Of a stretch of 64,000 nt of DNA, positions 50,644 through 58,961 are shown piece by piece. The DNA is from Flagellimonas eckloniae. GTDB lineage: Bacteria > Bacteroidota > Bacteroidia > Flavobacteriales > Flavobacteriaceae. The DNA is taken from the NCBI RefSeq assembly GCF_001413955.1, contig NZ_LCTZ01000002.1, forward strand, positions 3,885,501 to 3,949,500, in the 5' to 3' direction. The position numbers were made by a program, and so were the translations under genes. Under the pieces are notes generated by a model that made no database searches, was not told the DNA's origin, and saw nothing but the letters and a program-made list of their open reading frames with translations. Each line of letters opens with the position of its first letter. The stretch's first letter is position 1.

Positions 50644-52554
50644 TTAATTCCCTTTGAGCTTTACCTTATTTCTATAATTGGGTAAATCTTTATACCAATC
50701 TTTTCTACTCTCACCACCTGTCAATCCCCATTCTTCAAAATAAAGATACCCTTCATTTATAGGTTCTTTTTCCAATAATAGGGGAAAGGATTCAATAACA
50801 TTGATTGCCCATGGGAGGCCATTATCGGTGCTATAATTGCCATCAACATCTGCATTGTTGCCTTCAACATTTGGTTGTGAATCGCCTAAGGTGGTAGAAT
50901 TATAATTGGCTAAATGAATTTCTTTGTCCCGTTCTCCATTTGCAACTAAAAAAGGATTGAATGGAGCAAAATCCAAGGAAGTATCTGAAATTGGATTGAC
51001 AAAGGAGACACTTACCGTGTTTTCTTGGTTAACAATGGTGGAATGGTCATCAAACAATGCGATTACAGCATTTTGTTGCCCTTGCTCCGTTCCATTTCCA
51101 TCCAGGACAAAGACATCCCTATCAAGAATTTGACCCGTTGTGAAAGCAACGTTATTTGGATTTAAACCTCCTACCTCAAAGGCCATGCTATTCACAAAAC
51201 CAGCACCATCAGAGGTTACTACATAATCAAAATCTATTCCCACTACTTCGTTGGTTGCATTGAAAATTTTGATAATGGAATAGTCCACAGCAGTATCATT
51301 GAAGTCCCAATCTCCTTGAAAAGGCCAAAGGTCTTCAAAAATCAAAGAAGCTTTTGTAGAACTTGAAGGATAGGTTGTAGTGTATGCTTTTGTTGCATCA
51401 TCAGGGAACTCATCTACGGAATCAACCACACCGTCACCATCTTGATCATTACATATTTCAACTTCAGAAAATATAAACCAATTGGAGTCGTTTTGAGAGT
51501 TACTGGTTGGGTCATCTATTCTATGCCAAATAATTTTATCAAAAGTGCCCGATGTGGCAGAAATCAAAATAGAACCATAACCATCTCTGTAGTATCTTCC
51601 TTTTGTTCTTGAATCGGTATCCTTAAGTATTCTTTCGGATTCATCATAAAAGAACTCAGTACCTCCAGATAATAAGGTTTCTGAATGCTGATCTCCAACA
51701 AATTGATATAAGGAAGCGTCCACACTTTTAAAATGCATCAATAAATTTTGAACAGGAGCATCAAAAGTCATTTCAAATTTCACATAACCGTCTGGGTCAC
51801 TATTGGTGTCAATTCTTGAACTAATCCAAAAATTAAACCCGGAAAATGTGAAAATCGGGGTGGAAAAACTTGCACCAGCTAGAGAGAATTTACTTTTAAG
51901 TTCAGCTCCGTCTGTATCAGTAGCTGTAATAATTGCCGTAACACCTTGCTTTGGGAAGTTAATATTTGAAATTGTGTTTATATCACCATTACTTGAGATG
52001 TTGACATTGCTTACATCGGTATAATACTCTTGACCAAATACGTTTGCACAATCCGTGTTTTTACTGGAAATGGTTTGTAATCTATTTTGTTTGCCCGTAG
52101 GGCCGTTATAGATGTAAGAAGCGGAGTTTTGTGTTATTGGTATTATTATATTGTCTATACGTTCATTTGATTTTCTAACGACGAATAAATTATCTATAAA
52201 AGATGATATTGTTACACTCTCCTGAATGGTACCGTTTAGAGGTAATTTTTCAAAAAGTTTATTGGGAAGAGGCCCAGTAATACTATCTAAGCTTTCAATG
52301 AGTTCATCACTATAGGAATAAACCTCATAAACTACATAAGGTGAGTTGTCAGTTATACTAACAGATACTGTGGTTTCTGTCTTAAAATCAAAATTGGTTG
52401 GGAATTTAAGGTCCGTTAGAACCGCTTCCTCAACTTCTGTAGAGTCTTGAGCCAAAGACTCCAGGTATTTGTTGTATTTTTCCTTTAAACAACCTTGAAA
52501 AAGAAAGGCTATCGTAGAAATAAGAACTAAGGAAAAGCATCTTTTAAGCTTCAT
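50644..52554 (-). CDS. LruC-domain lipoprotein 1
   Basis: A 636-residue lipoprotein; the ATG at 52554 gives MKLKRCFSLVLISTIAFLFQGC. Order: an N-terminal Ig-like domain (TDLKFPTNFDFKTETTVSVSITDNSPYVVYEVYSYSDE), a central region of about 250 residues resembling a jelly-roll (FSTPIFTFSGFNFWISSRI, FEMTFDAPVQNLLMHFKS), a calcium-type acidic loop (DQDGDGVVDSVDEFPDD), then the LruC domain (FEDLWPFQGDWDFNDTAVDY; VTSDGAGFVNSMAFEV). The end domains match the two tandem copies upstream, but the centre does not. LruC proteins are surface lipoproteins of unknown function; the acidic residues near the Cys may mark export to the surface. Confidence 0.85.
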   Translation of the reverse strand: MKLKRCFSLVLISTIAFLFQGCLKEKYNKYLESLAQDSTEVEEAVLTDLKFPTNFDFKTETTVSVSITDNSPYVVYEVYSYSDELIESLDSITGPLPNKLFEKLPLNGTIQESVTISSFIDNLFVVRKSNERIDNIIIPITQNSASYIYNGPTGKQNRLQTISSKNTDCANVFGQEYYTDVSNVNISSNGDINTISNINFPKQGVTAIITATDTDGAELKSKFSLAGASFSTPIFTFSGFNFWISSRIDTNSDPDGYVKFEMTFDAPVQNLLMHFKSVDASLYQFVGDQHSETLLSGGTEFFYDESERILKDTDSRTKGRYYRDGYGSILISATSGTFDKIIWHRIDDPTSNSQNDSNWFIFSEVEICNDQDGDGVVDSVDEFPDDATKAYTTTYPSSSTKASLIFEDLWPFQGDWDFNDTAVDYSIIKIFNATNEVVGIDFDYVVTSDGAGFVNSMAFEVGGLNPNNVAFTTGQILDRDVFVLDGNGTEQGQQNAVIALFDDHSTIVNQENTVSVSFVNPISDTSLDFAPFNPFLVANGERDKEIHLANYNSTTLGDSQPNVEGNNADVDGNYSTDNGLPWAINVIESFPLLLEKEPINEGYLYFEEWGLTGGESRKDWYKDLPNYRNKVKLKGN

Positions 52555-52768
52555 TACTAAATATTTCATTAAATGAACGAAAAAACCTACATTATCTATT
52601 TTTTTAATCGATAAACAACACCTCAAAGTTGTGAAAAGAGTTAAAAGTGTGGTAAAGAAAAGTTTTGGATTTCCAATCCTTTTTTTGAGGGGCTAACAGA
52701 CCAATAAACAATAAAGTGTAAAGCTTATATTTTTTTTGGAATTACTTTATTTTAGTGAAATAAGGGTA

Positions 52769-52800
52769 CTAAAAAACGCCCCATAAGGAGCGTTTTTTTA
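52769..52800 (-). terminator. Terminator after LruC protein 2
   Basis: AAAAAACGC..CC and GG..GCGTTTTTTT arms with one mismatch, reading on the minus strand, 13 bases after the stop at 52813. Confidence 0.8.
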
Positions 52801-52812
52801 GCACGAGGACAT

Positions 52813-54846
52813 CTAATTTTGTAAATCAGATTCGTTTCTATATCCATCAGAATCCTTATACCAATCTTGATATAATTCACCTCCTGATGTGGCCCATTCG
52901 TTAAAGAAGTTATAGGCTTGGTTAACCGGAATGTTTTCTTTTGGGGGAGTAAAGTTATGTATAATGTTAATGGCCCAGGGCAAACCTGATTCTGTTGCAT
53001 AATTTCCATCAAGATCTCTATTCACGCCATCTACAGATGTATCATTAATACCCAACGAAGTTCTAAGTCTATTTGGCAAATGAATTTCTTTGCTTCTATC
53101 CCCGCCAACAATCAAGAATGCATTAAATGGTGCCAAGCCCAATTGATTAGTGGTAATAGGTGTTGTGAATTTTACAGTAACGGTTGTAGGAACATTCAAC
53201 ATGGTTTCATTATTGTCAAATAGGATGATGACTGCTCTATTTTGTCCTTGTTCAACCCCGTTTGCTGCTACGTTAATAAAGCCTTCTGTCAACACTGTTC
53301 CGGTAACTGACTCGATTAAGTTTGGTCCAATACTTTCCAGTTCAATACCAAAGGCATTTGTGAGACCTGCACCATCGGATGTCACTTCAAAATGAATGTC
53401 CAATTGTACGGCCATGTTATCTGAATTCAACACCGCGACGAATCTATAATTGATTGCGGTATCGTTAAAATCATAATCTCCCAGAAAAGGCCATAAATCT
53501 TCAAATGCAACCGTACCCCAGCCATATTTACTTGGTGTAAATTGCTCAAAAGCTTTATCTGGATCATCTGGAAACTCGTCATTACTATCCGTAATACCAT
53601 CTCCATCCGTATCTGGATCTACCACGGTATCATCTATAATGCTAAAAGTTGTTAGGTCATTGATAGTACGATCAAACGTTATTCCGCTTGTTGAGTTGGG
53701 ACCATATCTATATTCCCAACCACCAGTTTGAGTATCCATTACAATTAGGTTGCCATTTGATAAATTATCTGCAAGCCATAATTCCTGATTGGAATCAATT
53801 GTCATTGAAGTTGGTTTAAAAGGTAAATCTTCACCGCTGATACGGGTTGCGTCATAATCGCCATCAGAATTTAAGTCAAGTTTATACAGTCCAGAAAATG
53901 TACAAACATATATGGTTCCGTCTTCAGCTAAATCCATATCGCCTCCTTGAATACTATCCAACCCGATTATATCCCAATTTGAAATGATGCCTGCGTTAAG
54001 TGGGTCAATGGTATACAGTTTGGCTTTGGTGGAGAAGTATAATAACCCATCATTTTTATTATAGCTTAACCTTGGTCCTCCTTGTCCAACATTGCCAACG
54101 GTAGTCCAAGTATCATTCACAATGTCATATTTCATAAGGGGATAGGGGCTGCTTCGTCCAATAGAATACAATAATTTGTTTTCTTGGTCAATAGCGGCTG
54201 TCCAACTGCCCATAGGCATATCCGAAATAAATGTATAGGCCCCAGTTAATGGATCTACTTGAAATAGATCACCACTTCCATTTACGCAATATAAATAGTC
54301 TTCAACTCCTGGTTTCCCTGTGGAAGCCCTTTTTCCAGCCTCTGGAGCATATGTATATGATATAACATTAGATACGATATCAACTATTGCAGATGAATAT
54401 TTAAAACCATCTTTTCTTCTTATGTACAATTGTTCAAAGTAGTCAGGAACAACAAAGGTGTGTTCAATTTTTCCTCCGGAAGGAACTCCACTAAAAAGAA
54501 GATGGTTAAGATTGTCCACTGAAATATCAAAATCCGTGACTTCCTCGTCTTCTTCGTTTAAATAGGTTACCGAATCTCCAATATTTACCTCATCACTATA
54601 TGCATAAACGTCATATTTTATATTTGACTCATTGTCATTAATGGTCAAGGTTATTTCCTTTTCGGTATTAAATTCAAAATCAGTCGGAATTTGTAGTTCT
54701 GTGATTTCCAGTTCATCAATAGGTACCTCAACTTCAACTTCACCCTCAGGCTCCACTCCATCATCAAAACTATCCTTAACACAAGAGGTTATTAAAAACA
54801 GCAATGTGTAGCAAGAGGCAAACAAAATAATTTGGGACTTTTTCAT
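52813..54846 (-). CDS. LruC-domain lipoprotein 2 (tandem duplicate)
   Basis: A 677-residue lipoprotein (MKKSQIILFASCYTLLFLITSC from the ATG at 54846, followed by acidic VKDSFDDG). Order: an acidic linker, an N-terminal Ig-like domain (ITELQIPTDFEFNTEKEITLTINDN), a central beta-propeller-like part of about 240 residues (DYLYCVNGSGDLFQVDPLTGAYTFISDMPMG; MKYDIVNDTWTTVGNVGQGGPRLSYNKNDGLLYFSTKAKLYTIDP; GGDMDLAEDGTIYVCTFSGLYKLD), a calcium-type repeat (DPDTDGDGITDSNDEFPDD) and the LruC domain (YGWGTVAFEDLWPFLGDYDFNDTAINYRF). It is colinear with the next gene from end to end. Confidence 0.88.
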   Translation of the reverse strand: MKKSQIILFASCYTLLFLITSCVKDSFDDGVEPEGEVEVEVPIDELEITELQIPTDFEFNTEKEITLTINDNESNIKYDVYAYSDEVNIGDSVTYLNEEDEEVTDFDISVDNLNHLLFSGVPSGGKIEHTFVVPDYFEQLYIRRKDGFKYSSAIVDIVSNVISYTYAPEAGKRASTGKPGVEDYLYCVNGSGDLFQVDPLTGAYTFISDMPMGSWTAAIDQENKLLYSIGRSSPYPLMKYDIVNDTWTTVGNVGQGGPRLSYNKNDGLLYFSTKAKLYTIDPLNAGIISNWDIIGLDSIQGGDMDLAEDGTIYVCTFSGLYKLDLNSDGDYDATRISGEDLPFKPTSMTIDSNQELWLADNLSNGNLIVMDTQTGGWEYRYGPNSTSGITFDRTINDLTTFSIIDDTVVDPDTDGDGITDSNDEFPDDPDKAFEQFTPSKYGWGTVAFEDLWPFLGDYDFNDTAINYRFVAVLNSDNMAVQLDIHFEVTSDGAGLTNAFGIELESIGPNLIESVTGTVLTEGFINVAANGVEQGQNRAVIILFDNNETMLNVPTTVTVKFTTPITTNQLGLAPFNAFLIVGGDRSKEIHLPNRLRTSLGINDTSVDGVNRDLDGNYATESGLPWAINIIHNFTPPKENIPVNQAYNFFNEWATSGGELYQDWYKDSDGYRNESDLQN

Positions 54847-54990
54847 TTTTTGCAATTATTTAGAATATGTTGTTAAAATTAGGTACGCCTAATTTGTAAA
54901 ATTTATGTATTTGGTTGGTATACATTTAAGTGTCGATACATAGTATATATTTTACGACAAATGAATTTATACGCTTATAAAACACAAATT
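54847..54990 (-). promoter_or_regulatory. Conserved upstream region of LruC gene 2
   Basis: The ~145 bases before this gene align almost without gaps to those before LruC gene 3. Two blocks are identical: 25 bases at 54907-54931 and 21 bases at 54959-54979 (ATGAATTTATACGCTTAT core). Protein similarity does not explain this, so the blocks likely hold the promoter and regulator sites. Confidence 0.6.
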
Positions 54991-55143
54991 GAACGAAAAA
55001 GACTACAAAAACATATATTTTACCGATGAACGGTAATGTAAAGTTGTGAAATCTGAAAAAAGCGTGGCGAAAACTAAGTCCTTAATATTACCATGCTGAT
55101 ACTGATTTGTTGATGTTTATAGAAGAAACATGCCATATAATTA

Positions 55144-55175
55144 CTAAAAAAACGCTCCATTTGGAGCGTTTTTGT
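55144..55175 (-). terminator. Terminator after LruC protein 3
   Basis: AAAAACGCTCCA and TGGAGCGTTTTT form a perfect 12-base stem with a 2-base core loop, about 20 bases after the stop at 55195. It indicates that genes 2 and 3 are separate transcripts. Confidence 0.9.
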
Positions 55176-55194
55176 ATATAAAAAGATTGTTCTT

Positions 55195-57234
55195 TTAATC
55201 CTGAAGTTGGGATTCGTTTCTGTATCCATTGGAATCTTTATACCAATCTTGATATAGTTCCCCTCCTGATATTGCCCATTCGTTAAAAAAGTTGTAGGCT
55301 TGATTTACTGGAACAGACTCCTTTGGGGGTATAAAATTATGAACAATATTTATAGCCCAGGGTAATCCGGAATCGGTAGCAAAGTTTCCATCAATATCGT
55401 GGTTTACTCCTTCAACAGCTGTATTGTTTACTCCCAAAGTGGTTCTTGACTTGTTGGGAAGATGAATTTCCCTTCCTCTATCCCTATCAACAATAAGGAA
55501 TGGATTGAATGGTGCAAGACCCAATTGAGTGGTTGTTATTGGGGTAGTGAATTTAACAACCACGGTTGTTGGCACGTTCACCATTGTTTCGTTGTTATCA
55601 AATAGAATGAATACAGCTTTGTCTTGGCCTTGTTCCGTACCATTGGCCGCTACATTAATATAGTTTTCTGTTAAGACTGTTCCCGTAACCGATTCAATTA
55701 AGCTAGGGGCAATATTTTCCATTTCAATACCAAAAGCATTTATCAATCCAGCACCATCAGAGGTTACCTCAAAATGAATGTCAAGTTGTACGGCCATATT
55801 ATCCGAATTCAATACAGCAACAAATCTATAATTGATGGCGGTATCATTAAAGTCATAGTCTCCAAGATAAGGCCAAAGGTCTTCAAATGCTACAGTTCCC
55901 CATCCGTATTTACTGGGTGTAAATTGCTCAAAGGCTTTTTCTGCATCATTTGGATATTCATCATTGCTATCGGTGATACCATCTCCATCAGTATCGGGAT
56001 CTTCGGCATTTTCATTAACAATACTTAATGTGGCAAGGTCATTTATGGTTCTGCCAAAAGTAATACCCGAGGTAGAATTTGGTCCATAGCGATATTCCCA
56101 ACCTCCTGTTTGTGTATCCATCACAATAAGATCACTGTCATTACTGTTGTTTGCAAGCCATAATTCTTCATTGCTATCAATTGTCATAGAGGTAGGGGAG
56201 AAGGGTAAATCCTCTCCGCTTATCCTAACAGCATCATAGTCACCATTTCCATTGGAATCCAATCTGTATAATCCGGAAAAAGAACATAGATAAATTGTTC
56301 CGTCGGCTGCAAAGTCTAAATCTCCTCCCTGTTGCTTATCCAAGCCAGAAATGTTCCAGTTTGAAATGATATTGGCATTCTGGGGATCAATAGTATAGAG
56401 CTTACTGTTGGTGGAAAAATATAACAGACCATCAGCACTGTTATAACTTAATCTGGGTCCGCCTTGTCCAACGTTTCCAACTGTGTCCCAAGAATCGTTG
56501 ACCAAATCGTATTTCATCAATGGATAGGGGCTACTTTTTCCTATCGAATATAGTAACATGTTTTGTTTATCAATAGCAGCGGTATAACTTCCCATAGGCA
56601 TGTCAGATACAAAGGTGTAGGCTCCAGTAATGGGGTCAATTTGAAAAAGTTCTGCATTACCGTTAACACAATAAAGATAGTCTTCAACTATGCTTTTGCC
56701 TGCCCAGGTGTTTTTTCCCGCTTTAGGAACATGGGTATAGGTTATTCTATTCGAACTTATATCAACTATGGACGATGAGTATTTAAAGCCTTCTTTTCTT
56801 CTAATATATAATTGTTTATAATAGCTGGGAATCACGACTGAATGTTCTATTTTTCCACCCGATGGCGCTCCACGAAAAAGAATATGGTTAAGATTGTCAA
56901 CAACTACTTCCGGAGCTGTTACTTCCTCACCTTCCTCGTTTAAGAATGTAATATCATTTCCGTAAACTATTTCGTTGTTGTAGGCATAAACGTCGTAGAT
57001 TACATCAGCGGTATTATCATTTATTTGAATTGTGAGCTCTTTTTCTGTTCCGAATGCAAAACCACTTGGGATTTGCAATTGCGTAATTTCCAATTCTTCA
57101 ATAGGAGTTTCAACTTCTCCTTCTGTTTCTAAATCAGGATTTAGGGCATCATCCAGATTGTCTTTTACACAGGATGTTGTCATAAAAAGAAATATACATG
57201 CTATTGTCGATAAAATAATTTGGGACCTGTTCAT
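55195..57234 (-). CDS. LruC-domain lipoprotein 3 (tandem duplicate)
   Basis: A 679-residue lipoprotein (MNRSQIILSTIACIFLFMTTSC, then VKDNLDDA), the sister of LruC protein 2. Every module is shared: Ig-like N-terminus (ITQLQIPSGFAFGTEKELTIQINDN), beta-propeller-like middle (DYLYCVNGNAELFQIDPITGAYTFVSDMPMG), acidic loop (DPDTDGDGITDSNDEYPND) and LruC domain. Identity is highest in the LruC part, where long runs are identical (for example FEDLWPYLGDYDFNDTAINY and the following strands), and lowest in the Ig-like and linker parts. That pattern suggests either strong constraint or gene conversion in the C-terminal half. It has its own upstream region and terminator. Confidence 0.88.
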   Translation of the reverse strand: MNRSQIILSTIACIFLFMTTSCVKDNLDDALNPDLETEGEVETPIEELEITQLQIPSGFAFGTEKELTIQINDNTADVIYDVYAYNNEIVYGNDITFLNEEGEEVTAPEVVVDNLNHILFRGAPSGGKIEHSVVIPSYYKQLYIRRKEGFKYSSSIVDISSNRITYTHVPKAGKNTWAGKSIVEDYLYCVNGNAELFQIDPITGAYTFVSDMPMGSYTAAIDKQNMLLYSIGKSSPYPLMKYDLVNDSWDTVGNVGQGGPRLSYNSADGLLYFSTNSKLYTIDPQNANIISNWNISGLDKQQGGDLDFAADGTIYLCSFSGLYRLDSNGNGDYDAVRISGEDLPFSPTSMTIDSNEELWLANNSNDSDLIVMDTQTGGWEYRYGPNSTSGITFGRTINDLATLSIVNENAEDPDTDGDGITDSNDEYPNDAEKAFEQFTPSKYGWGTVAFEDLWPYLGDYDFNDTAINYRFVAVLNSDNMAVQLDIHFEVTSDGAGLINAFGIEMENIAPSLIESVTGTVLTENYINVAANGTEQGQDKAVFILFDNNETMVNVPTTVVVKFTTPITTTQLGLAPFNPFLIVDRDRGREIHLPNKSRTTLGVNNTAVEGVNHDIDGNFATDSGLPWAINIVHNFIPPKESVPVNQAYNFFNEWAISGGELYQDWYKDSNGYRNESQLQD

Positions 57235-57378
57235 TTTTACAATTATTTAAAATATGCTGCTAAAATTAGGCACGACTTGGCTGTAAACTTTGCGTATTTG
57301 GTTGGTATACATTTAAGTATCGATACGCGGTGTATTTTTTTCGATAAATGAATTTATACGCTTATAGAGTTAAAATTG
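57235..57378 (-). promoter_or_regulatory. Conserved upstream region of LruC gene 3
   Basis: It matches the region before LruC gene 2. The identical 25-base block is at 57294-57318 and the 21-base block at 57346-57366. The duplication therefore included the control region, and selection seems to have kept it. Confidence 0.6.
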
Positions 57379-57479
57379 AAAGAAAAAGACTTTAAAAAAT
57401 ACATTTTACCTGTAAGAGACAAGGCATAGGGGTGAAAAGAAAGTTGTGGTTATTGAAAGAACAGAACTAAAAGTATGGG

Positions 57480-58169
57480 TTATCTGAAAGCTTTCCTCTT
57501 ACTCATTAAAAACCCTATTGAGAATAAACAATACATGACCATAATTAGAATTATGAGTAGCTCGTGAAGGTGATATTTATAATAGAAATCAATCGCTTCA
57601 TAAAGCAACAAAAATATAAATGGAAAAAATATGTGGAAAACGACAAGTCCCAAGCTTATCCAAAACAATAGGTTGAACTTCATTGGATGGTCACTAGGTT
57701 CTCCCATTTTTTCCTTAATATACAATCCAATAGCAAATAGAAGAACAATGGAGGCTATCAGGTCTGCGTAATAAAGGTTAATATGGAAAGGGTCTTGAAC
57801 AAAGATGCTGACTAGGTATCCAATTGCAGATACCAGTATACCATACTTCAACCATTTTTTATGTTTTTGGTTTTTCAGTGTATTCAAATATATATAGTAA
57901 AAAAATGAAAATGATACTATTGAGTATACGTTGTAAATGATAACGTTGTCCCAAGAGTACCTTTCATCTGAAAAGAATTGAAATCCATCATGAAATTTTA
58001 TAAAATAGCCCAAGACTTCAGTAAAGAAAGTATACGCAATAAATACAGGAAAATATTTTAATACGGTATCAAAATATTTCCTGTAGTTTAAAGCTGATAT
58101 TACCCATGTAACAAAGTAAAACGGGATGAAATACTGTTCTTTAAGAAATTCCAGAAATTCGTGGACCAT
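57480..58169 (-). CDS. Hypothetical polytopic membrane protein
   Basis: A 229-residue inner-membrane protein with about six or seven hydrophobic segments (YFIPFYFVTWVISAL; YFPVFIAYTFFTEVLGYFI; VYSIVSFSFFYYIYL; WLKYGILVSAIGYLVSIF; YYADLIASIVLLFAIGLYI; LLFWISLGLVVFHIFFPFIFLLLY; LLIILIMVMYCLFSIGFLM). It has no catalytic signature I know; the layout recalls the seven-helix membrane parts attached to some Bacteroidota histidine kinases, but no kinase follows. It starts 3 bases after the upstream lipoprotein gene's stop and is surely co-transcribed with it. Confidence 0.7.
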   Translation of the reverse strand: MVHEFLEFLKEQYFIPFYFVTWVISALNYRKYFDTVLKYFPVFIAYTFFTEVLGYFIKFHDGFQFFSDERYSWDNVIIYNVYSIVSFSFFYYIYLNTLKNQKHKKWLKYGILVSAIGYLVSIFVQDPFHINLYYADLIASIVLLFAIGLYIKEKMGEPSDHPMKFNLLFWISLGLVVFHIFFPFIFLLLYEAIDFYYKYHLHELLIILIMVMYCLFSIGFLMSKRKAFR

Positions 58170-58172
58170 TTT

Positions 58173-58835
58173 TTAGTAATCATGTGGTGGTGGCGGTGCA
58201 CTGTTCCCTCGGTTGAGTGTTAAACTCTGCGCGGCATATATTGGAGGTGCGGTAGATAAGTTAGGTGCAAAACCGGCATAAGATTTTTCCCTATCATCTG
58301 AGATATTTCCAATACCCTGTTCACCAACTGCATCTTTAACAAGTTTTGCCTTGCCATCTGCACCAATGTAAAATCCGTAATCTTGTCCGTCAACTTCCAT
58401 TGCTGGAAGTATAAAAATAGAATTTTGCCTTGCATGTTCAATCCTATCCTTATCGGGGAAATCATTTTTATCTGGGTAATTGGCAAAATAGAAACGAAGC
58501 GAGGAAATATCTACTTCGGCTGTTTTTGCTTCTTGTTCAATAAATGCTATATACTGTTTTATGGTATCAAAATCCCATGATACAAAGCGGGCAACATGAA
58601 ACTCTTCTTTAGGATAGTGCTCTTTTTCATAAGTCTCAATCAATCCGGCTCTATTTCTTGAATAGTTGTCAAACAAAGATTTGGATTCCTCTAGAGAGAT
58701 AATCTGTTTTGGTGGTTCAACTTTTTCACGTGGTTTTTCATGAGGTTTTTCTTTTTTTGGTATTTGCTGACAAGCTCCTAAAAAAAGGAGCATTGATCCC
58801 AAAAAAAGAGAGGCTGCTCTTTTGGTGTTTTTCAT
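58173..58835 (-). CDS. Hypothetical lipoprotein
   Basis: A 220-residue lipoprotein (FLGSMLLFLGAC, Cys22) with a Lys/Glu/Pro linker (KKEKPHEKPREKVEPPKQ), a globular part (LEESKSLFDNYSRNRAGLIETYEKEHY; ARFVSWDFDTIKQYIAFIEQEAKTAEVDISSLRFYFANYPDK) and a low-complexity tail ending SAPPPPHDY. The linker is of the kind that spans the periplasm or peptidoglycan. I do not recognise the globular part. It is the first gene of a pair with the polytopic membrane protein. Confidence 0.7.
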   Translation of the reverse strand: MKNTKRAASLFLGSMLLFLGACQQIPKKEKPHEKPREKVEPPKQIISLEESKSLFDNYSRNRAGLIETYEKEHYPKEEFHVARFVSWDFDTIKQYIAFIEQEAKTAEVDISSLRFYFANYPDKNDFPDKDRIEHARQNSIFILPAMEVDGQDYGFYIGADGKAKLVKDAVGEQGIGNISDDREKSYAGFAPNLSTAPPIYAAQSLTLNRGNSAPPPPHDY

Positions 58836-58908
58836 GCTGTAAGAATTTTAAGGTTCATAGTATGGGGAAACCGTACTAAAGATATGTTTTTTCTTTAAAA
58901 TGAGTGCA

Positions 58909-58937
58909 TAAAAAACCCTTTGAGATTACTCAAAGGG
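58909..58937 (-). terminator. Terminator after rho
   Basis: CCCTTTGAG (58916-58924) and CTCAAAGGG (58929-58937) form a perfect 9-base stem with a 4-base loop and a run of T on the minus strand. Confidence 0.85.
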
Positions 58938-58961
58938 AATTAGATATGTTGTTGAAAAATT

